Below, piece after piece: positions 36,423 through 45,444 of a stretch of DNA of 64,000 nt. Origin of the DNA: Candidatus Xianfuyuplasma coldseepsis (GTDB taxonomy: Bacteria; Bacillota_I; Bacilli_A; Izemoplasmatales; Izemoplasmataceae). Numbering within the stretch: position 1 is the first letter of the stretch; each line of letters starts with the position of its first letter. The notes under the pieces are model-generated. The model was not told where the DNA came from. It saw only the letters and a list, made by a program, of their open reading frames with translations, and searched no databases. The stretch is taken from the NCBI RefSeq assembly GCF_014023125.1, contig NZ_CP048914.1, positions 248,001 to 312,000 of the forward strand, read 5' to 3'. Both the position numbers and the translations under genes were made by a program.

Positions 36423-37361
36423 CTAATCATCCGATCCGAACAGTAGATGTCCGAATCGACTAAACGCATAGACGACAATAAATAACACGACACTGAGGGC
36501 GGAGGCATAGCCCATTTCATACCGCAAGAAACCGTAGTCGGCAACGTGGTTAACAATCAAAGAACCACTGTATTGCGGTGTCGGGTTAACCCCGGATAAT
36601 AGGACCCCAATTTCCCCCATGTTGAACGCACCAACGACAGCCATAACGGCCCCAAAGAGCATCTGTGGTTTCATTGATGGAATCGTGATGTAGAAGATCT
36701 CTTGGAAGCGGTTTTTGATGCCGTCAATTCGCCCGGCTTCATAGAGCTCGGGATTGACGTTCAAAATACCAGCAAGCATCGCTAAGAATCCAATTCCCAT
36801 ACTACTCCAGAGGGAAACAATAATCATGATGTTTAATAAATACTCCGGAGATTGTAAAAATTGAATCGGTGCTTCAATAAAGTCGTTATCGAGTAAGAAC
36901 GCATTGATGTATCCACTTTCACTACCGTTGAATAGCGAGCGCCAAAGAATCGTGACTAAAATAGCTCCAACCATCGATGGTGCGTACAGTAGTAAGGACA
37001 AGTATTTTCGTGGAGTTGCTTGGATTTGCGATAACATCCAGGCCATGAAGAAGGATAAAGCAAATCCTCCCGGCCCCACAATCAATGCATATTTTAATGT
37101 ATTGGGTATAATGTTTTTAACAAATTGTTCATCGCCAGTAACCATAAAGACATAGTTCTGCATCCCGGCAAACTCCGGTGGGTTAATCGCATCATAATAG
37201 GTAAATGATAACGAAAAGGCAATGAGGATTGGGATGATGATAAATCCGGCAAAGATAAAGACATACGGAAGAATCAGTAACCACGAAGACAATCGGTCTT
37301 TGGCGCGATCACTGAGGTGTAGCCACTTGGCTAAACGATCGATTAATTTGACGTTACTCAT
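36423..37361 (-). CDS. Sugar ABC transporter permease, MalF type (importer A)
   Basis: A 312-residue permease with EAA loop YEAGRIDGIKNRFQEIFYITIP, in which Gly replaces the third Ala-region residue. Two ATGs sit side by side (37364 and 37361); 37361 has the better distance to AGGTG. The start overlaps the end of the large solute-binding protein gene by 8 bases, a sign that the two are produced together. Confidence 0.9.
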   Translation of the reverse strand: MSNVKLIDRLAKWLHLSDRAKDRLSSWLLILPYVFIFAGFIIIPILIAFSLSFTYYDAINPPEFAGMQNYVFMVTGDEQFVKNIIPNTLKYALIVGPGGFALSFFMAWMLSQIQATPRKYLSLLLYAPSMVGAILVTILWRSLFNGSESGYINAFLLDNDFIEAPIQFLQSPEYLLNIMIIVSLWSSMGIGFLAMLAGILNVNPELYEAGRIDGIKNRFQEIFYITIPSMKPQMLFGAVMAVVGAFNMGEIGVLLSGVNPTPQYSGSLIVNHVADYGFLRYEMGYASALSVVLFIVVYAFSRFGHLLFGSDD

Positions 37362-40317
37362 CATTCTCACCTGCCGCTTCATCCATCCGTTCTTGAATCC
37401 AGTAGACATCGGCGATGATGTAATCTTGCACTAACACACCATCTTCGAGATAACCGAATTCCGTCATTTTCCGACGAATCTCACGATTCATATCGGTAAC
37501 GACTTCATCAATGGCAACCCGGGCATTGGTATTTTCAAACACCATTTTGTTCCAGATATCACTGATTCCTCGTTCGACGAGGTATTGTCCTGGTGTCCGC
37601 GGTACGTCGCGTAGCCAAGTGATTTGTTCTAAGATAATTTGTTTGTCATCCGCAGGGATTGGAAGTTGTTCAATCGCTTGTTGGTTCGCGGATAACCATA
37701 GGAATGTTGGTCCATAGGTGGACAACAAGGTTTGGGCAAATTCAATTTGGGTATCGGTTGATTGCCACCATTTAAAGAATTCCCAGGTTTCCTCTTTGTA
37801 CTGTGAATCATTAAAGATGATTCCACCCATACCATTCCCAACGTACCAACGATTTAACTCGCCCGTCTCTTCATCGATGTATCCCGGGGTAGGTGCTAAT
37901 TCCCATTTCCCTTGTATCTCTGGAGCCGAGGTTTGAATCGTCACGTAGTCATTGAACGAAATGATTCCAATCGGTAAGGATCCATAACGGAAGTCATTGT
38001 AGAACGATGGTACCTGTGTTGGCACACTGTAGGTGGTAAATAAATCCCCTAAGAATTGCAGTGCTTCGACACTGGCTTGATCGTCCAGCTCTACTTCGAG
38101 TCCATTTGGAGCGTAAATCGTTCCACCATATTGATAGATTAACGGCACGGTTTGATAGAACCATTTGGTTGACGCACCACCGGATGTTGGATAATAGAAA
38201 TTCATGTCGTATCGTTGTAATTGGGGCAAGATTCCTAAGACATCGTCCCAGGTATCCGGTACCGCTATGTTGAGTGATTCAAAAATGTCTTCACGATACA
38301 TAATCGCATTGAAATTCAGTGTTTCCGGCATCGCATATACCCCTTCATTAAAGGTATATGGAACCATCGATCCGGCGACAAATTTATCACTGGTGTAACT
38401 CCAGAAATCATCAAACTCAGTCAAATCGTAGAGCGCACCGCGAATCGCCAAGTTATACGGTACATAGGACGGCAATCCGAGGGCCGCATCCGGTGTCGTA
38501 TCACCGGCACTTGCAAGCACGAGTTTGTCGACGACTGGCATAACACTAAAGTCAACTTGAATACCGGTTTCGGTAGTGAACTCACTGTCAACTAATTTCT
38601 GCATTGCATCGACATAGGTCGTTGCCCGACCGACCCAAATTTGAACGGTTTCTTTATCTTCACTATAGGTATAGTATTTATTCGACGTAATGGATAAGTA
38701 GAAATCACTGATCATATGGCCAACAATTTGGAAGACATTGGCATCCAAACGTTCGGGCGGTTCATTCGCCAAAATGACTTTATTAAGCGCCATGTGTTGT
38801 TCTTCAATAAAGGTAATTGTATCGCCAAGATATTGGTTTACCGAGCCACTACCACTATATAAATCTTCAATATAGAGAGGTAATTCATCGGGTTTTTCAC
38901 TGACGTCTTCAATCGTTCGTAAGGCCATGTTTAAATAGGACAACTCACTCGATAAGTCCCGTTCACTAGAATACTGAGACAGCATAATGATGTTCCATTT
39001 TAACATCGTTGCATAGGCATCTAAGTACTCCTCGGTTTCCGGAAGGATCTTCGTTAGTTCCCAGGTTCGTGAATCATCGTCGGTGTTTCCACTGACTTTA
39101 CGAATATCAAGGGCAAATTGATTGATATGATCAATGATGATTTGTAAATCATTGATTCGTGCACTAAGTGGTGCAATATCGGTGGTAAATGTAATTGTGT
39201 TACTACCGGCGTCTAGGTAAAATTTCAAGGGTTCCCCATCTTGTTCAAACGTGTCTGTTGTCCACTGATTATCGGTTGCTTCAAATTCATAGGACATCAC
39301 TTCTTGATAGGGAATTACACCGTTGATTCGAACCGTACGAAAGACATTGAAATCCGATGCATCGGTTTCATAGTATAACGACAATTCGTAGAGTCCAGCT
39401 GTTGGAGCTACGACATTGTACGTAATCGATTGTCCCGATTGATCCCAGGATTCAACGATATTTAGTCGTTTGTATTCATTGTCAAACGGTTTGGTGTCCG
39501 GCGATTGGTTATTATCCAACCGAATAAACGAGGAGTTCTTACGGGTGTAACTGATGGCATCAATCATCAGTACATCATCCACTTCTTGTCCACCGACAGT
39601 ACTGAGATATTCGGTATATGTCGGAATCTCGGTTGGGGCAATCAGGATAACGTCACCTAAATAAAAACTTTCTGTGCTGTCACTACCGAAGGTAATCGTA
39701 TGGGTCCCGGTGTCGAAATAAAAGAGTAAGCCTTCTTCGGTATAATAGCGATTATCGTGTAACTCGGTTTGATGCCATCCCTCAACGACAATTTGATTGG
39801 GGATGAATTCATCACCGTAACGATCGGTGTCGAAATCTTTGGTTTCGTCTTCCCATATAATGGGGACATTGATTAATGAACTCTCATAAAATGGAATCTC
39901 ATCGTTAATCGTTACTTGCAATAAGTAATCATTCAACGTGTCACCATTGAGATAATAGTCGATGCCAATGCGGTAATATCCCGCTTCACTAACACTGACT
40001 TCATAGGTTGCAGTTTGGGTTAATGTTACATCGGTAACGACATCTCCGTCGTACACAATGTCGTTAACGAGCACGCCGTCGCTGTAGGTCGTTTCGTAGT
40101 TGTCCAATGTATAGTCAAGAGCTACGTCATCCATCAGGTTGACGTAGCTATTTAACTCTACAGTTTCAGCAAGTACATTATATGCGGCTTGATAGGACGC
40201 GCGATTGACGTCTTGTTCAAATTCGTCAAGACGACTGTTTTTTAGTCCCGTTGCCGCAAACACAATGACTGCAACTATGATTAGTGGTGGCAAGAATTTA
40301 AGTAAGCGTTGTTTCAT
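37354..40317 (-). CDS. Membrane-anchored solute-binding protein with two N-terminal CBM-like domains
   Basis: A 987-residue protein. A membrane helix at residues 5-27 has no lipobox Cys. Two beta-sandwich, carbohydrate-module-like domains follow (about 80-235 and 265-400), each with the shared pattern of a Y/L-S-V/L strand, AGYYRIGIDYYL or AGLYELSLYYE, and then a short R/T-I-N-G/D strand. A helical linker comes next, and the C-terminal 430 residues resemble a sugar-binding protein of ABC importers (VPDTWDDVLGILPQL, KEETWEFFKWW). The ATG at 40317 is 7 bases from AAGGAG. Fusion of glycan-binding modules to a transport receptor suggests capture of polymeric or long glucan chains. Cargo is inferred. 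Confidence 0.82.
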   Translation of the reverse strand: MKQRLLKFLPPLIIVAVIVFAATGLKNSRLDEFEQDVNRASYQAAYNVLAETVELNSYVNLMDDVALDYTLDNYETTYSDGVLVNDIVYDGDVVTDVTLTQTATYEVSVSEAGYYRIGIDYYLNGDTLNDYLLQVTINDEIPFYESSLINVPIIWEDETKDFDTDRYGDEFIPNQIVVEGWHQTELHDNRYYTEEGLLFYFDTGTHTITFGSDSTESFYLGDVILIAPTEIPTYTEYLSTVGGQEVDDVLMIDAISYTRKNSSFIRLDNNQSPDTKPFDNEYKRLNIVESWDQSGQSITYNVVAPTAGLYELSLYYETDASDFNVFRTVRINGVIPYQEVMSYEFEATDNQWTTDTFEQDGEPLKFYLDAGSNTITFTTDIAPLSARINDLQIIIDHINQFALDIRKVSGNTDDDSRTWELTKILPETEEYLDAYATMLKWNIIMLSQYSSERDLSSELSYLNMALRTIEDVSEKPDELPLYIEDLYSGSGSVNQYLGDTITFIEEQHMALNKVILANEPPERLDANVFQIVGHMISDFYLSITSNKYYTYSEDKETVQIWVGRATTYVDAMQKLVDSEFTTETGIQVDFSVMPVVDKLVLASAGDTTPDAALGLPSYVPYNLAIRGALYDLTEFDDFWSYTSDKFVAGSMVPYTFNEGVYAMPETLNFNAIMYREDIFESLNIAVPDTWDDVLGILPQLQRYDMNFYYPTSGGASTKWFYQTVPLIYQYGGTIYAPNGLEVELDDQASVEALQFLGDLFTTYSVPTQVPSFYNDFRYGSLPIGIISFNDYVTIQTSAPEIQGKWELAPTPGYIDEETGELNRWYVGNGMGGIIFNDSQYKEETWEFFKWWQSTDTQIEFAQTLLSTYGPTFLWLSANQQAIEQLPIPADDKQIILEQITWLRDVPRTPGQYLVERGISDIWNKMVFENTNARVAIDEVVTDMNREIRRKMTEFGYLEDGVLVQDYIIADVYWIQERMDEAAGENDE

Positions 40318-40349
40318 ACACATTCTCCTTTGCCACGATTTATTGTTAC

Positions 40350-41939
40350 TTATTCACTAAATCGTGCGTCATCTGTATCGTAGCCATAATAGTCTACGAG
40401 CGCATTTTCAATTTCAGTCCAAGCAAGTGCTAAACGATCGTTAAATAGATCGGTCCAGCTGTCCAATTTACTAAAGATTAAATCTTGCCATTCTGGCGCA
40501 CTGATCGGGGTTTCATCGACATCGTAGAAGAACCAGAATTCTTCAAAGATCATTTGTCGGGTTTCTGTGGTTTCATCGGTAAAGAACCATGGGTATACTT
40601 TATCACTGATGGCTTTTACTTCACCACTACGAATGATATCTAGTACCGCGTTAAATCCTTCTTTATCTTCATAGTATCCATTACTTCCGATTTGATACCA
40701 ATATGCAAGTTGTTCGTTAAATGCGTCACCAACGGTTACTGGTAAACTTGCATCTGCTGCACCAGTTAATACAGTTAAGTTACCATCGGTATCGATTTCA
40801 CCATATTCAACTTCAGCGCGTGCTTTCCATGCACGAGTATCGGCAATCATGAAGGATGCGAATTCATACGCGATATCCAATTTTAATTGTTCTTCTTCAT
40901 TACACTCTGGATTTCCGTCATCGTTACAATAGTTGTATACACCAAGTGGATCGGTAACGGTAGAGATGGTATTTCCACGACCGTTATAATCTGGATATGG
41001 ATAGACATCAAATCCTTCTGGTCCTGGTAAGGTTCCTTCTTGAATCGCAAAGGCATCTAAGTACCATGCATCTTCCGGATACACCGTAACAACACCGGCA
41101 CTAAACGCATTGATTGACCAGGATTGATACACACTTTGATAATCTTCTTCATGGCTATAGAATTGGTAGTCGTTCCATACTTCCATACCATCGCTTAAGA
41201 AATCTTTGACTTCTTGCGTATTTAAATCGACTTCACCGAAGTCATAGAGTGCATCATAGATAAACATTTGTTTCATCCATGTACTTGGTAATGCACCGAG
41301 TCCACTGTAGCCGTCATCGAGTCCTTCACCATTGGTTACCAAATCGGTGAACTCATCAAATGTCCAGTCTGGGGATACTTCATCTAAGAACTCGTCTGTG
41401 ATGATGCCCGGATTTATAAACATTCCCGATGGAATAAAATATCCCGGCAATGCTGCTTGCATTCCATAGTAGTTGGCTTGCTCTAATAATCCTGGGTTTA
41501 AGGTTTGATAGAGATCATCATCTTCATAGATCGACAAATCTGCCAATACCCCTTGTTTTAATAGGGCAACCGTATCACTGATTGCAAATACGGCTGGATA
41601 CACATCGTATTTATCCTTGTAGTTTGCCAACGTTTGATCCCACACAACACCACCATCATCAGGTCCTGCAGGTTTCCCGTAATAGTTGATTTTGACATTG
41701 GGATAAATCTCATTAAATGCCTTTGCTGTTGCAAAAATAGATGCTACTTTTTTACTGGTTAAATCTTCTGGTAAAAAGTTTTGTTGACCAATGTTTAGAT
41801 AACGGATGTCGTTACCCGCCCAGGTCACTAAATCAATTTCACCAGCTACTTCGGTGTCCAAACCGTCGTCTCCGCCTTTACATGCAGAAAGTCCAATTAT
41901 AGACAATGCTACCATTGCTGCTACTAATAACTTTTTCAT
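40350..41939 (-). CDS. Solute-binding lipoprotein of a sugar ABC importer
   Basis: A 529-residue lipoprotein with signal MKKLLVAAMVALSIIGLSAC (lipobox LSAC, Cys 20). The mature part matches the extracellular solute-binding family 1 pattern, with AKAFNEIYPNVKINYYG near the N-terminus and a C-terminal helical lobe rich in Trp, a common feature of sugar-binding sites. It lies directly upstream of the larger binding protein and the importer A permeases. With two binding proteins and two permease pairs, this one may serve either importer. Confidence 0.9.
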   Translation of the reverse strand: MKKLLVAAMVALSIIGLSACKGGDDGLDTEVAGEIDLVTWAGNDIRYLNIGQQNFLPEDLTSKKVASIFATAKAFNEIYPNVKINYYGKPAGPDDGGVVWDQTLANYKDKYDVYPAVFAISDTVALLKQGVLADLSIYEDDDLYQTLNPGLLEQANYYGMQAALPGYFIPSGMFINPGIITDEFLDEVSPDWTFDEFTDLVTNGEGLDDGYSGLGALPSTWMKQMFIYDALYDFGEVDLNTQEVKDFLSDGMEVWNDYQFYSHEEDYQSVYQSWSINAFSAGVVTVYPEDAWYLDAFAIQEGTLPGPEGFDVYPYPDYNGRGNTISTVTDPLGVYNYCNDDGNPECNEEEQLKLDIAYEFASFMIADTRAWKARAEVEYGEIDTDGNLTVLTGAADASLPVTVGDAFNEQLAYWYQIGSNGYYEDKEGFNAVLDIIRSGEVKAISDKVYPWFFTDETTETRQMIFEEFWFFYDVDETPISAPEWQDLIFSKLDSWTDLFNDRLALAWTEIENALVDYYGYDTDDARFSE

Positions 41940-41948
41940 AATTTCCTC

Positions 41949-44900
41949 CTATTGTTTTTTCCAATATATCGTAATGGTGTTGATGTCACCGTTTCGAACT
42001 TGTTGAGCAAGATTCCCTTGAATCTTCGGTTGATTGAGTTGGACTCCATCTACCAGTATTTTGTCAATCATGATATTGTCATCATACGTCGCGAGTCCGG
42101 TCTCGTTGACGTAGGTAACAGTAACTTGATTGAGCAGTCGGAACTGAACTTGATGCTGGTCATCAAACCACTCTTGTTGTAATACCGGTTTCAAATTTAA
42201 TGTTAGTTTGTTATCGTCCATGATGAACGGATGTGGTCCCATCATCATATACGACCAGATCGACAACATTTCCGCCGTTGAACCCGATAAGCGAGCGACA
42301 AACCCTTGTCCGTGCAAGGCGGGATCGGGGTTATTGCTTGTCGCGATGAACGAGGAGTTCTCCAACGTAGACCGGCCATAGACTTCCGGATCCATAAAAC
42401 AGACCAAATTGGTTTCTATCTCTTGATAAAACTCATCATATAGTCCACTTTTTAACAATCCATACAAATACTTATACGTCATATGCAGGAAGTTGCTTTC
42501 GCGTTCCAACCAGCCTTTGCTAAAAGCTTTGATGCGACCGATTTCAAACGATGCATCGGTTAAATCATCACTGGTTTTATACATCTTCAAGGTGGCATCA
42601 TACACACCACTTTGTTTAATGGACTGAACCATCTGTTTATTAAATGTTGTATCGGTACTTATTTTTAGCAATCGTGCCGGTGCTTCTAAAAATGCCGGTA
42701 ACGATTGTAGTTCAAACGCGTTCACATGAACTTTCGGCATCCCATAATGCGTGTAAACAATACCCTGTTCATTTTGTACAACTTCAAATTCTGTAGCTTC
42801 ATACGTTAGGAATGTCGGTACAATCTCCGCATCCAGTGCTTTAATTTGTTCGACTGCGTTCTCCAATTTCTGAACGATTCGATGAACAAATGATGTGATG
42901 TCTTGACTGTGAACTGTTACCGTTTCAGAAGCACCAAAGCGCGTCTCTTTCATGTACGCATCGCGAATATCATTCGTTGCATGCCAGTAGTCCATCGGTG
43001 ATTCATCTAGTACTTTTTCAATCGCCTTCATAAATGGAACAAATTCAGCGATGAGAGGAATCTCTTGTTGTGGTTGATCCTCTAAAACTGATTGCAAGAA
43101 TCGCGCAACTCGTAAAATTTCAAATGTTTCACTGGTACCTGAACCAAAGAGTCCAGGAAGACCATTCATCGCATCATTCCAGCCTGGTTTATCAGCTTCC
43201 ATTTCAATCCCTAGCCCATAGGGATCAAGTTGCGAAATTTTATTCACGACAAGCATAAATAGTTTTCCAAATAGGTTTGTTTCAACGGGATGCCCGTGTT
43301 GATTCTTCATCCAGTTGGTGCCTTCTTGCAATTCTAAGCGATGAACTTTTTCTTTGTCGTAATGGTTGATCGCGCCATATTGACGAACTGCCCCATCACT
43401 GCGTTGCACCATTTTTTCCGTTTTTGGATAGACGGTTGCTGGTGATAAGAAAAAGCGATAATCTTGTCGCTTGAAGACCAATTCTTCCAAGCGATCAGGA
43501 TAGACATTTATCGTGTTTTCAACCAAATCTAAAATGTAGGTAAAGTGATCAATCCAATAGCCTTCGCCAAAGGCGGATTGATAATGGACTTCCACATCGC
43601 TCATAATGTGTTCAAACAGTGTTGCATCATCCATATCGAGTTCAATATCATTCATCCGAAGCGCATTCATCACATCACCAGGACTGAACAATCCTGACAG
43701 GATCGGAACCATCAAATCCGCGTGTTCCTTAAATACGTCTTTGCACAATCTATTGACATCACCGGTATAGGTGAATTTAAGTCCCATAACCGATAAAGGG
43801 TTATAACCATCGTGTTGGATTAAACTCGCGAACATGTGGACATTCGCATCGTATACCCTCGGTTCAAAGTACACATCATTGCGTCGATTTTGACAAACAT
43901 CACGGAAGTTGGCATTTCCTTGGGAGTAAAACTCTGGTTCTATCACAAAGAAATTATAATCCCGTTCCAAATCGCCATGTTTCCGTGAATATAGATGATA
44001 GGTATAGTCCTTGTTTTTTGATTCCAAGATGAATGGATATCCACCACGAAGGACATTGTCCAATTGATTTTGCTTGACGTATTCATCAAAGATTGGAAAT
44101 GCAGATTTTGTGGCGACCGGCGTTAACAATTCATCAATGACTTGTTTGTTTTCTTCTTGCTTTCGATCAAAATAGGATGAATCAATTGTCGAGAGTAGTT
44201 GTTCGACAAGACAATCGGTTTTCGCCGCACCAATCAAGGTATCAATCCGCACTGTTTCTCCTGCGCTTAATGTTCCTTGATAAAGGGTAAAACCACATGG
44301 AAACTTGTTTTGATCAACTTGTGGTGAAGCCATGATGTCACGGACACTACTTTGAATAAATCCATAGGGTGTCGTAAAGGACGTATCATGTTCATACAGC
44401 AACGCCTTATCAATCAACGGAGCTTGTTGGATACCATTGACGTAACTAACGTAAAAACTTCCCTCTTCGACTTGTTTCACTTCCGCAGTGTCACCCGTTG
44501 ATGCTTTGACTTTTAAGTATGCGTATTGATCCTCAAGGTGTTGTACTTCGACAAAACTTCGGAACAGGTTGGACATCTCTTTATATACCGCATTGGATAT
44601 TCCAAGTGGAATCAATTGATTGACACCATCAGCAATTTCAAATGCACGAGTGGTGTCGGATAAATCCGTAAATGTCACACGGCGGATTAATCCTGCTACT
44701 CCTTCATTGGGTAGGGTAAAGTAGCGAACGGTCATTTGAAACTGATGCGTCTGATTCGTTTCAACAATTTCCACGGCTTCCTTGGTGATGTTCATCACTC
44801 TATTTACGGACACATCATCATTATGACCAAACACTTCAATCACAGTGCCATCGAGTTTGACAAAGGTACGAAAGCCAATGCGATCCGTATTTTGATATGC

Positions 44901-45107
44901 GGTGTTCGCTGGTGAAAATTCCAAAATGGGTCCATTTTTATCGCGTAATCCAAAACTGGAAACCGCTTGGCCACGATTCACATAAAAACACCACATCGGA
45001 ATTCCCTTCTTGCCAGCAATACCTGGTAAGAAGCTCGCAAACGGTTTTTGCTTATTATAATCTTGGATGACAAATGTCTTGTCATCGAAGTAGTATTTCT
45101 CATTCAT
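41949..45107 (-). CDS. Large beta-1,3-oligoglucan phosphorylase-like enzyme (GH161/GH149-type)
   Basis: A 1052-residue cytosolic protein of the GH94-related phosphorylase group. The catalytic segment KPGWNDAMNGLPGLFGSGTSE carries the Asp acid, and PAAYQN-type N-terminal sandwich features are visible (SFGLRDKNGPILEFSPANTA). Its size is larger than GH94 cellobiose phosphorylases (about 800) and suits GH149 or GH161, whose known members phosphorolyse beta-1,3-glucan oligosaccharides to glucose-1-phosphate. I cannot settle the family by eye. It is the first gene of the long glucan operon; the ATG at 45107 has GAGGCAG 6 bases upstream and is preferred to a TTG at 45119. Confidence 0.8.
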   Translation of the reverse strand: MNEKYYFDDKTFVIQDYNKQKPFASFLPGIAGKKGIPMWCFYVNRGQAVSSFGLRDKNGPILEFSPANTAYQNTDRIGFRTFVKLDGTVIEVFGHNDDVSVNRVMNITKEAVEIVETNQTHQFQMTVRYFTLPNEGVAGLIRRVTFTDLSDTTRAFEIADGVNQLIPLGISNAVYKEMSNLFRSFVEVQHLEDQYAYLKVKASTGDTAEVKQVEEGSFYVSYVNGIQQAPLIDKALLYEHDTSFTTPYGFIQSSVRDIMASPQVDQNKFPCGFTLYQGTLSAGETVRIDTLIGAAKTDCLVEQLLSTIDSSYFDRKQEENKQVIDELLTPVATKSAFPIFDEYVKQNQLDNVLRGGYPFILESKNKDYTYHLYSRKHGDLERDYNFFVIEPEFYSQGNANFRDVCQNRRNDVYFEPRVYDANVHMFASLIQHDGYNPLSVMGLKFTYTGDVNRLCKDVFKEHADLMVPILSGLFSPGDVMNALRMNDIELDMDDATLFEHIMSDVEVHYQSAFGEGYWIDHFTYILDLVENTINVYPDRLEELVFKRQDYRFFLSPATVYPKTEKMVQRSDGAVRQYGAINHYDKEKVHRLELQEGTNWMKNQHGHPVETNLFGKLFMLVVNKISQLDPYGLGIEMEADKPGWNDAMNGLPGLFGSGTSETFEILRVARFLQSVLEDQPQQEIPLIAEFVPFMKAIEKVLDESPMDYWHATNDIRDAYMKETRFGASETVTVHSQDITSFVHRIVQKLENAVEQIKALDAEIVPTFLTYEATEFEVVQNEQGIVYTHYGMPKVHVNAFELQSLPAFLEAPARLLKISTDTTFNKQMVQSIKQSGVYDATLKMYKTSDDLTDASFEIGRIKAFSKGWLERESNFLHMTYKYLYGLLKSGLYDEFYQEIETNLVCFMDPEVYGRSTLENSSFIATSNNPDPALHGQGFVARLSGSTAEMLSIWSYMMMGPHPFIMDDNKLTLNLKPVLQQEWFDDQHQVQFRLLNQVTVTYVNETGLATYDDNIMIDKILVDGVQLNQPKIQGNLAQQVRNGDINTITIYWKKQ

Positions 45108-45125
45108 AGGCTGCCTCAATTCTTG

Positions 45126-45194
45126 TTATACACCTTATAAACTACAAAAAACATCAAGAATCGGCTTGGTTATTGACGTGTCAAAGGTGTATAA
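45126..45194 (-). promoter_or_regulatory. Structured 5' leader of the glucan operon
   Basis: TTATACACCTT (45126-45136) and AAGGTGTATAA (45184-45194) are perfectly complementary over 11 bases and would enclose a 47-base loop. That loop contains a smaller hairpin, CAAG-AATCGG-CTTG (45155-45168). The structure lies between the predicted transcription start and the ribosome site of the first gene. It is a candidate RNA regulatory element; no known riboswitch family is recognised. Confidence 0.5.
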
Positions 45195-45199
45195 AATAT

Positions 45200-45216
45200 T
45201 ATAAAAACCGATTTCT
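45200..45216. repeat. 17-base block shared by two glucan promoters (copy 1)
   Basis: TATAAAAACCGATTTCT is identical here and at 47540-47556. In both places it directly follows the cre-like operator in the early transcribed region. It may be a second protein site or an RNA element. Confidence 0.7.
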
Positions 45217-45218
45217 CT

Positions 45219-45232
45219 TGTGTACGCTTACA
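45219..45232 (-). promoter_or_regulatory. cre-like operator of the long glucan operon
   Basis: Minus-strand TGTAAGCGTACACA matches 13 of 14 positions of cre consensus TGWAANCGNTNWCA. It abuts the -10 box, so a bound LacI-family protein would block promoter use. Confidence 0.7.
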
Positions 45233-45260
45233 TTATATCATAACGACCTAGGCTATGCAA
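45232..45260 (-). promoter_or_regulatory. Main promoter of the long glucan operon
   Basis: TTGCAT (45255-45260), a 17-base spacer, and TATAAT (45232-45237) on the minus strand. It drives the phosphorylase, transporter and hydrolase genes down to 21.8 kb. The 325-base gap 45,120-45,444 also holds the leader structure, a second operator and a terminator, listed separately. Confidence 0.75.
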
Positions 45261-45378
45261 CTATGTTTTCGGTAATTTATCGACCATTATTAAAATACTA
45301 TGTATTTAAATAAAGCCATAAGTAGGTATAATCCAATTTACCTTCTTAGTTAAAATATAGTATAAATAGTTCTTTTTT

Positions 45379-45392
45379 CGAAATCGTTTACG
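45379..45392 (-). promoter_or_regulatory. Second cre-like operator, upstream of the long glucan operon
   Basis: Minus-strand CGTAAACGATTTCG matches 12 of 14 cre positions. The core AAACGATTTCGAAA is shared with the site at 54560. A TATACT box lies at 45359-45364 but its -35 is poor, so this may be an upstream repressor site for DNA looping rather than a promoter of its own. Confidence 0.55.
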
Positions 45393-45402
45393 GAATAACA
45401 AA

Positions 45403-45430
45403 AAAGGACAAACGTCTCCGTTCATCCTTT
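45403..45430 (-). terminator. Terminator after the CBM-like lipoprotein gene
   Basis: Imperfect hairpin AAAGGA...AACG-TCTC-CGTT...TCCTTT followed on the minus strand by a T run. It separates the surface-protein unit from the long glucan operon. Confidence 0.65.
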
Positions 45431-45444
45431 ATGCGTGTTTTTCC

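Noticed and set aside
41949-45107. Cellobiose phosphorylase or cyclic beta-1,2-glucan enzyme
   Set aside because: The size, the WNDAMNGLPGLFGS segment and the beta-1,3-glucan neighbours favour a GH149/GH161-type enzyme, although the family is not settled.
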